From NCBI GenBank assembly GCA_945866245.1, contig CAMBGW010000085.1:1-5016 (forward strand): DNA of 5,016 nt, read 5' to 3'. This stretch comes from Verrucomicrobia subdivision 6 bacterium. Lineage in GTDB: Bacteria > Verrucomicrobiota > Verrucomicrobiia > Methylacidiphilales > Verrucolacustridaceae. Made by a program: the position numbers and the translations under genes. Below the pieces are notes generated by a model. The model searched no databases. It was not told the DNA's origin and worked only from the letters and a program-made list of their open reading frames with translations. How positions within the stretch are numbered: the first letter of the stretch is position 1; each line of letters begins with the position of its first letter. Shown piece after piece: positions 1 to 5,016 of this stretch.

Positions 1-918
1 GTTCGAGTTCCGATCGGCTTAATTGGGATCATTTACGAGTCTCGTCCCAATGTGACGGTAGATAGTGCCGTTCTCTGTTTGATGGCGGGCAACGCGACTC
101 TTCTGCGGGGGGGCCGAGAGGCGAGACGGAGTAATCGGGCACTGGCGGATGTTCTGGGAGAGGCGGCCCACCAGAGGGGGCTGCCCAAAGAGGTGGTTGC
201 CTTGGTGGAAGATGAGGGTCGCGAGGGAGTTGCCGAGATGTGCGGATTGGAAGGGGTTATCGATCTTTTGATTCCGAGGGGTGGGCCGGGATTGATTGCC
301 GCAGTGGTTCAGCACGCGCGCGTTCCTGTCATCAAGCATGCGGATGGTGTATGTCATATTTTTATTCATCGGGAAGCGGACCCGAAGATGGCGGAAGAGA
401 TTGTGGTGAACGCAAAGTGTCAGAGACCTGCGACATGTAATGCGGCGGAAACCCTGCTCATCGATCGCCAAGGAGCGGAGAGTATTTTACCGAAGTTGGT
501 GGCGGCTTTGCAGAAAAAGGGGGTGAAGCTGTTTGGGGACGCCGCCGCTGCCAAGGCATCTGGGCACGCATTGAAGGAGCCGAAAGCTTGGAAGACCGAG
601 TATTTGGATCTGACGATGGCGATTCGGGTGGTGGATGGGGTGGAGGGTGCGCTGGAGCATTTGGCGGAGCACGGGAGCCACCATTCGGACACGATCGTGA
701 CGGAGGAGCGAAGTGCGGCGGAGAGGTTTTTGCGAGAGGCAGATTCTGCGGTGGTCTATTGGAACGCATCGACCCGCTTTACCGATGGGGGTGAGTTTGG
801 CTTTGGGGCAGAGATTGGAATCAGCACCGATAAAATTCATGCCCGCGGTCCAATGGGTTTAGAGGAGCTGACCTCTTATAAGTATGTGGTGGCGGGTCAG
901 GGCCAGATTCGGGAGTGA
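1..918 (+). CDS. proA: Gamma-glutamyl phosphate reductase (glutamate-5-semialdehyde dehydrogenase), 5'-truncated by window edge
   Basis: This enzyme makes the second step of proline synthesis from glutamate: NADPH-dependent reduction of gamma-glutamyl phosphate to glutamate-5-semialdehyde, in the cytosol. The frame is open from base 1, so the gene starts outside the window; 305 codons remain and, compared with the usual length near 415-420, about 110 N-terminal residues are missing. The GTG at 52 is an internal valine, not a start, because family-typical sequence (VPIGLIGIIYESRPNVT) runs across it. Other hallmarks are the NAKCQRPATCNAAETLL block with the catalytic Cys at codon 146 (bases 436-438), the ProA signature around codons 211-232 ending in HGSHHSDTI, the NASTRFTDGGEFGFGAE block from codon 255, and the C-terminal HARGPMGLEELTSYKY. 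All key residues visible are intact, so it looks functional. The stop overlaps the next gene's start by four bases. proB is not visible; it could lie upstream. Identification is very secure. Confidence 0.97.
   Translation, partial: VRVPIGLIGIIYESRPNVTVDSAVLCLMAGNATLLRGGREARRSNRALADVLGEAAHQRGLPKEVVALVEDEGREGVAEMCGLEGVIDLLIPRGGPGLIAAVVQHARVPVIKHADGVCHIFIHREADPKMAEEIVVNAKCQRPATCNAAETLLIDRQGAESILPKLVAALQKKGVKLFGDAAAAKASGHALKEPKAWKTEYLDLTMAIRVVDGVEGALEHLAEHGSHHSDTIVTEERSAAERFLREADSAVVYWNASTRFTDGGEFGFGAEIGISTDKIHARGPMGLEELTSYKYVVAGQGQIRE
915..918 (+). other. GTGA start/stop overlap between proA and the glycosyltransferase gene
   Basis: The proA stop TGA (916-918) overlaps a GTG start (915-917), an arrangement usual for translational coupling by terminating ribosomes. 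No good Shine-Dalgarno is placed for this GTG: an AGGG at 899-902 is about 12 bases away, and the GGGA at 911-914 directly abuts the start. Initiation therefore probably depends on re-initiation after proA. An in-frame TTG at 993 (residue 27) is a possible later start, but it has no well-spaced ribosome site either; the overlap is the reason for preferring 915. Confidence 0.65.
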
Positions 919-3503
919 ACTCCGCCCCTGTTCCGCTTTTTCCGTCGTGGCCGATTTCCTCGGAGGCGGAGCCACGGCATCGACCGAGCTCGTTGCGCGG
1001 ACCGCGGGTTCAGGTTCGGGGTAAGTTTCTTTTTGCAGGTGAGGAAAAGTATTTTCTGCAAGGGGTCACCTACGGGCCATTTCGGGATGGGGAGGATCAT
1101 CTGGGTCATCCTGAAAAGGTAAAAAGGGATTTCCGCCTGATCGCAGCGGCTGGTTTTAATACGCTACGAATCTATCATCCCCCGGGAAGGTGGTTCCTGG
1201 ACCTTGCGGCTGAGCATGGGTTGCGGGTGATGGTGACCGTGCCGTGGCAAAGAAGAGTCCTTTTTCTAGATGATGGGGCAGTACGGAAGGAGATTCGTGC
1301 CTCCGTACGGCGGGCGGCTCGGGGGAGTGCGGGCCACCCAGCGATTTTAGGTTTCTACGTAGACAATGAGATTCCCCCCGATTTAGTGCGCTGGTATGGA
1401 CCGCAGCGGGTGGAGGGTTTCTTGGATTCATTGGTACGAATTGTGAAGGATGAGGATTCGGAAGCATTAGCGGCCTATGCGAACTTTCCCCCGACCGAGT
1501 ATTTAATTCCACGAGAGACAGATTTTCTTTCTTACAATGTGTATTTGCACCGAGGAGCTGACTTAAGGGCGTACCTTTCCCGTTTGCAGAATCTAGCGGA
1601 GGAGCGGCCTTTGCTTTTGGGTGAATTTGGAATGGATACGATTCGGCATAGTGAGGAGGAGCAGTCGAACTTACTTTCGTTACACTGGGACGAGGTGTTT
1701 CGGGGCGGGTTAGCGGGAACAATTCTATTTTCTTGGACGGATGAGTGGTTTACCGATGGAATCGACGTGGAGGATTGGGCCTTTGGGTTAGTACGAAAAG
1801 ATCGCCAACCGAAACTGGCTTACCAAGCCCTTGCCAGGCAGACGATCAGTCCGCTGGACGCCTTGGTGGAAAAGTTTCCTTTATCGCGGACCCCGAAGGT
1901 TTCTGTAGTGGTTTGTAGTTATAATGGCGGGGCGACGTTGCGGGGGTGTCTGGCGGCGTTACAGAAGATGAACTATCCGGATTTCGAAGTGATTCTGGTG
2001 GATGACGGATCGAAAGATAACACCCAGTCGATTGCGGCCGAATTTCCCCGTGTCAAAAATATTCTTCAACCGAATCGGGGTCTTTCCGTTGCACGGAACG
2101 TAGGGTTATATGCCGCGACGGGTGAGATTATTGCCTACACCGATTCGGACTGCATGCCGGATTCGGATTGGCTCTATTTCCTGGTTGCGACGCTTTTACA
2201 GGGGTCGTTTGCGGCGGTGGGCGGGCCTAATCTACATCCACCAGCACAAAACTCGGTGGCTGCCGCGGTGGCTGCTTGTCCAGGGGCTCCGACCCATGTG
2301 CTATTAACCGATACGGAGGCAGAACATATCCCGGGTTGCAACATGGCGTACTGGAGGTCGGCCCTTGAGGGGGTGGGAGGGTTTGACGGTGAGTTTCGAA
2401 CAGCGGGGGATGATGTGGATCTTTGTTGGCGTTTGTTGCAGCAGGGGCATCGGATCGGTTTTAGTCCCAGTGCACTGGTCTGGCATCACCGTCGCTTTAC
2501 GATGCAGGCTTACTTTCGGCAGCAGAAGGGGTACGGGGAGGCGGAGGCGATGTTACGATTTAAACATATGCAGTATTTCGATCCCCAAGGATCGGCCAGA
2601 TGGAAGGGGGTCATTTATGGGCTTCCGCGATTTGAGCGAGTTTTCCATCGCCCGATTATTTATCACGGGGTGTTTGGAACCGGATTTTTCCAGTGTCTGT
2701 ATCCGAAGCCTGCCTCACCCTGGGCGCAGTTAGTAGGGGGATTGGAATGGAATGCGCTAACTCTCTTTGTATTTCTCGTCTCCATTCAGATTGAACCGTT
2801 ACGAATTTTGCCGTTACTCATGTTGGGGGCGACGCTGGTGCCCGCGCTCTCGTTTATGGTCTTGGCGAGGATTGAACCGCGGCACGATACTGTTTTGGCG
2901 CGACTGACGGTATTTTATTTGGCCTTACTTCAACCGTTGGTGCGTGATTGGGCCCGATACTTTACTTGGTTGAAAGGAAAGCGGACGCCCGATTCTGTGG
3001 TGCAAACCCCAGAAAAAGATGCCGGGCCGAGTTTGCCCCTTTGGAAAGCACGGGAGTTAGCCTTTTGGAGTGAGCAGGGTCGGGAGCGCATTTCGCTTCT
3101 TGAGGAGGTAGAAAAAATTCTGGAAGAGGAGGGGTGGAGGTACGCGCAGGACACGGGTTGGAATTCTTGGGACATTCAAATCTTTGCCAATCGGTGGTGG
3201 CATGTGCGGCTTCGGACTTTGACAGAAATTTATCCTCACGGGCGGCGTTTAACACGAGTTCATCAGGGGATCGTTCCGAGCACTTTTAGCATACTGTTTG
3301 CGCTGACCGCAGTGACCGCAGATGTTTTGGTGGGACTGTCTTATCGCTCTGCTTTGCCGGCCTTTTTGTCGATTTTGGGATTAGCGGTTTGTGGATGGAT
3401 TTGGACCGGGTGGCAGTTGCGTCGAAGAGTGGGTGATCTGGTTCGGGTGGCAGCTCGCCGGGCGCAGCTGCTCCCTTTGAGTGGAAAAATTGAGGCCCGA
3501 TGA
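915..3503 (+). CDS. Membrane-bound fusion protein: GH clan-A-like TIM barrel + family 2 glycosyltransferase + C-terminal membrane region
   Basis: Probably builds or remodels a cell-surface or exported glycan; donor, acceptor and product cannot be read from the sequence. Residues 1-30 are a poorly conserved leader without a signal peptide. Residues about 31-310 resemble a GH2/GH5-type (clan GH-A) barrel: FYVDNEIPP supplies a candidate acid/base Glu152 after Asn151, LLLGEFGMD a candidate nucleophile Glu237, and FSWTDEW a late-strand Trp. Residues about 326-545 are a GT-A fold family 2 transferase: VSVVVCSYNGG, VDDGS (362-366), the metal-binding TDSD (409-412), GCNMAYW and the catalytic-base region AGDDVDLCWRL (Asp499/Asp500), followed by FRQQKGYGEAEAM instead of a clear QxxRW. 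Hydrophobic segments lie near 604-623, 630-650, 661-676, 789-808 and 814-833, with a Trp-rich soluble stretch (about 700-788) between. The gene is complete and overlaps both neighbours, implying co-translation with the downstream exporter. The GT2 assignment is firm; the hydrolase-like domain is likely, but whether it hydrolyses, transglycosylates or only binds sugar is open. Confidence 0.88.
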   Translation: MNSAPVPLFPSWPISSEAEPRHRPSSLRGPRVQVRGKFLFAGEEKYFLQGVTYGPFRDGEDHLGHPEKVKRDFRLIAAAGFNTLRIYHPPGRWFLDLAAEHGLRVMVTVPWQRRVLFLDDGAVRKEIRASVRRAARGSAGHPAILGFYVDNEIPPDLVRWYGPQRVEGFLDSLVRIVKDEDSEALAAYANFPPTEYLIPRETDFLSYNVYLHRGADLRAYLSRLQNLAEERPLLLGEFGMDTIRHSEEEQSNLLSLHWDEVFRGGLAGTILFSWTDEWFTDGIDVEDWAFGLVRKDRQPKLAYQALARQTISPLDALVEKFPLSRTPKVSVVVCSYNGGATLRGCLAALQKMNYPDFEVILVDDGSKDNTQSIAAEFPRVKNILQPNRGLSVARNVGLYAATGEIIAYTDSDCMPDSDWLYFLVATLLQGSFAAVGGPNLHPPAQNSVAAAVAACPGAPTHVLLTDTEAEHIPGCNMAYWRSALEGVGGFDGEFRTAGDDVDLCWRLLQQGHRIGFSPSALVWHHRRFTMQAYFRQQKGYGEAEAMLRFKHMQYFDPQGSARWKGVIYGLPRFERVFHRPIIYHGVFGTGFFQCLYPKPASPWAQLVGGLEWNALTLFVFLVSIQIEPLRILPLLMLGATLVPALSFMVLARIEPRHDTVLARLTVFYLALLQPLVRDWARYFTWLKGKRTPDSVVQTPEKDAGPSLPLWKARELAFWSEQGRERISLLEEVEKILEEEGWRYAQDTGWNSWDIQIFANRWWHVRLRTLTEIYPHGRRLTRVHQGIVPSTFSILFALTAVTADVLVGLSYRSALPAFLSILGLAVCGWIWTGWQLRRRVGDLVRVAARRAQLLPLSGKIEAR
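3492..3495 (+). promoter_or_regulatory. Weak Shine-Dalgarno-like GAGG before the ABC exporter start
   Basis: A GAGG inside the end of the glycosyltransferase gene lies four bases before the ATG at 3500. The spacing is shorter than usual, so it may only assist coupled re-initiation. It supports the ATG at 3500 as start. Confidence 0.4.
3500..3503 (+). other. ATGA start/stop overlap between glycosyltransferase and ABC exporter genes
   Basis: The ATG start (3500-3502) and the preceding gene's TGA stop (3501-3503) share two bases within ATGA. This is the standard coupling overlap. It suggests that the synthase-like protein and the transporter are made in linked amounts, as expected if they act in one pathway. 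Confidence 0.75.
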
Positions 3504-5016
3504 ATCTGACGTGGCGTATTTTGAGGTACTTTCGTCCCTTTGCTGGGCGTATTTTTTTGGCGTTGGCTTTGTTGCTCGTGGCGACCGTTTTGAATTTACT
3601 GAAGCCGTGGCCACTGAAGTTTGTTGTCGATACGATCTTGCCATCCCCGCAGGGAGGAATTCATTTTCCCTTGGGGGATGCGGTCTGGTCCTTTCCGAGC
3701 GCTTTAGCAATTACCTGTGCCACTTTGGTCGGCATTCATCTTTTGTGGGGAGCAGTAAATCTAGCGCAAACTTACACTTTGATTGGGGTGGGGCTTCAAG
3801 CCCTTTTGCGCGTCCGAACTGAGCTCTACGCCTATTTGCAGTTTTTGCCACTTCGATTTCACGATGGACGCAGGAGTTCTGATTCCTGTTTTCGTGTGGC
3901 TTACGATGCGCAGGCGGTTCAAACCTATTTCAACCGCGGGTTTGTCACGATTCTGGGATCGCTTTTGACTTTAGTGGGAACCTTCTTTGTTATGTGGAAA
4001 ATGAGCCCTCTTTTGGCTCTTTTATCGTTAGCGGTAGTTCCTTTTTTGATGTTGGCGATTGTGCGGTACGCCGGGCGAATTCGGAAAGAGACGGCCGCTT
4101 TGCAAGCACAGGAAAGTGATGTTTTGGCGAGGGCGAGTGAGGGTCTTTCGAGCATACGGGTCGTGCACGCCTTTGGTCGGGAATCGCACGAAATCGACCT
4201 TTTTAGGCAGGAGTGTCGTCAAGCCTTGGAGGCCAACCTGCGTCTTTCGATGACCAATGTGGCGAGTACTTTTGTCGTGGGGACCTTTTTAGCGGTGGGT
4301 ATGGCGGCTTTGCTTTGGGCAGGCGCAGGGGAGGTAATGGCAGGGAGGATGACTTTGGGTGATCTGCTTGTTTTTCTAGCTTACTTGGGAATGTTGTACT
4401 CTCCGCTGGAGCAGTTGAGTTATACCGCGTGGTCGATGGAGGGTGCAGCCGCGGCAGCGCAGAGAGTTTTTGAGGTGCTCGATACGACTGATGATGTGCC
4501 AGATCCCAAGGCAGCTGTGCCATTGCCCGCTGGTGCAGGATCGATCGAGTTTCAGGGGGTGGGTTTTCGTTATGCCAGGGGAGATGAGGTTTTACACAAT
4601 TTGAGTTTTCGGATTCAGCCGGGGGAGTCGGTCGCTGTGGTGGGAGGAACTGGGGCTGGAAAGACGACTTTATTATCACTCTTGCCGCGGTTTTATGACC
4701 CGACGGAAGGAAAGATTTTGATTCACGGGGTTGATTTGCGAAACCTTTCGAAAAAGGAGCTGCGTGGAAGACAAGGGCTTGTTCTGCAGGAGACAGTGTT
4801 GATGAATGGGACGGTGCAGGAAAATATCGCCTATGGTCGGCCAGGGGCGTCGTTTCGGGAGATCGAAAAAGCGGCACAAGAGGCGCAGGCGGATCAGTTT
4901 ATTCTCGGATTGCCGCAGGGATATCAAACCTCGGTGGGAGAAAGGGGAGTGATGTTGAGTGGGGGGCAGAGGCAGCGAATTGGCATTGCACGGGCTTTTT
5001 TAAGAGATGCTCCGAT
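3500..5016 (+). CDS. ABC exporter half-transporter (fused membrane domain and ATPase, MsbA/NdvA type), 3'-truncated by window edge
   Basis: A type I ABC exporter subunit of the inner membrane, expected to work as a homodimer or heterodimer moving a lipid, glycan or hydrophobic compound outward with ATP. The frame starts at ATG 3500 (MNLTWRILRYFRPFAGR) and runs for 505 codons to the window edge without a stop. The membrane domain has about six hydrophobic segments (near residues 17-36, 67-88, 147-166, 169-189, 255-276 and 287-306), with the LRFHDGRRSSDSCFRVAYDAQAVQ coupling-loop region at about 118-141 typical of this exporter group. The ATPase domain starts near 348: A-loop Tyr358, Walker A GGTGAGKT at 382-389 (bases 4643-4666), Q-loop Gln430, and the ABC signature LSGGQ at 486-490 (bases 4955-4969). 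The sequence ends at RDAP, just before the expected Walker B, D-loop and H-loop; roughly 80-110 residues are missing. Coupling to the upstream glycosyltransferase suggests a glycan or glycolipid substrate, but similarity alone cannot exclude a drug or lipid A-like substrate. Confidence 0.94.
   Translation, partial: MNLTWRILRYFRPFAGRIFLALALLLVATVLNLLKPWPLKFVVDTILPSPQGGIHFPLGDAVWSFPSALAITCATLVGIHLLWGAVNLAQTYTLIGVGLQALLRVRTELYAYLQFLPLRFHDGRRSSDSCFRVAYDAQAVQTYFNRGFVTILGSLLTLVGTFFVMWKMSPLLALLSLAVVPFLMLAIVRYAGRIRKETAALQAQESDVLARASEGLSSIRVVHAFGRESHEIDLFRQECRQALEANLRLSMTNVASTFVVGTFLAVGMAALLWAGAGEVMAGRMTLGDLLVFLAYLGMLYSPLEQLSYTAWSMEGAAAAAQRVFEVLDTTDDVPDPKAAVPLPAGAGSIEFQGVGFRYARGDEVLHNLSFRIQPGESVAVVGGTGAGKTTLLSLLPRFYDPTEGKILIHGVDLRNLSKKELRGRQGLVLQETVLMNGTVQENIAYGRPGASFREIEKAAQEAQADQFILGLPQGYQTSVGERGVMLSGGQRQRIGIARAFLRDAP

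Noticed and set aside
52..54. GTG as the start of proA
   Set aside because: Conserved ProA sequence continues upstream to base 1 in the same frame, so this is an internal valine and the gene is cut by the window edge.
1156..1722. 188-residue open frame on the - strand
   Set aside because: Antisense to the barrel domain of the fusion protein; Pro/Ser/His-rich with no recognisable domain or ribosome site.
3480..3510. Frameshift or gene break between glycosyltransferase and exporter
   Set aside because: The exporter has a normal N-terminus at the ATG and the glycosyltransferase ends after its last membrane segment; the frame change is an ordinary ATGA overlap.
3481..3822. 113-residue + strand frame starting with GTG at 3481
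   Set aside because: It overlaps the well supported exporter start in another frame, shows no family features, and the exporter's membrane helices explain the same bases.
4643..4666. Walker A GGTGAGKT as a degenerate motif
   Set aside because: It fits GxxGxGK(S/T); Ala in place of the common Ser is a frequent variant in active exporters.
4203..4877. 224-residue open frame on the - strand
   Set aside because: It lies entirely inside the ABC exporter ATPase region, whose Walker A, Q-loop and flanking sequence are unmistakable on the + strand. The translation is Pro/Ser/His-rich low complexity, typical of an antisense shadow of G-rich coding DNA.

Overview
The window holds three genes on the + strand, packed end to end with 4-base overlaps and no intergenic space. 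It is cut at both ends. In order: the last three quarters of proA (proline biosynthesis); a complete 862-residue membrane protein that joins a TIM-barrel glycoside-hydrolase-like domain to a family 2 glycosyltransferase and a C-terminal membrane region; and the first 505 codons of a fused membrane/ATPase ABC exporter that is still open at the right edge.

The first two boundaries, GTGA at 915-918 and ATGA at 3500-3503, are classic translational-coupling overlaps, so the three genes are probably one transcript. I see no promoter, terminator, RNA gene, repeat, CRISPR array or mobile element. Every stretch of DNA is accounted for by these three reading frames; long reading frames on the - strand are shadows.

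The glycosyltransferase and the exporter look like a functional pair: a membrane-bound enzyme building a glycan or glycolipid on the cytoplasmic face, and an MsbA/NdvA-type half-transporter that could move the product across the inner membrane. This is inference from domains and coupling. The link with proA is unexplained and may only be operon hitch-hiking.

The host is a bacterium of moderately high GC content with a strong excess of G over C on the coding strand and frequent GGG, CGG and TTG codons. The protein style (GH-GT2 fusion, this type of exporter) is compatible with Verrucomicrobiota, Acidobacteriota or similar Gram-negative lineages, but the window contains no taxonomic marker and that placement is a low-confidence guess.
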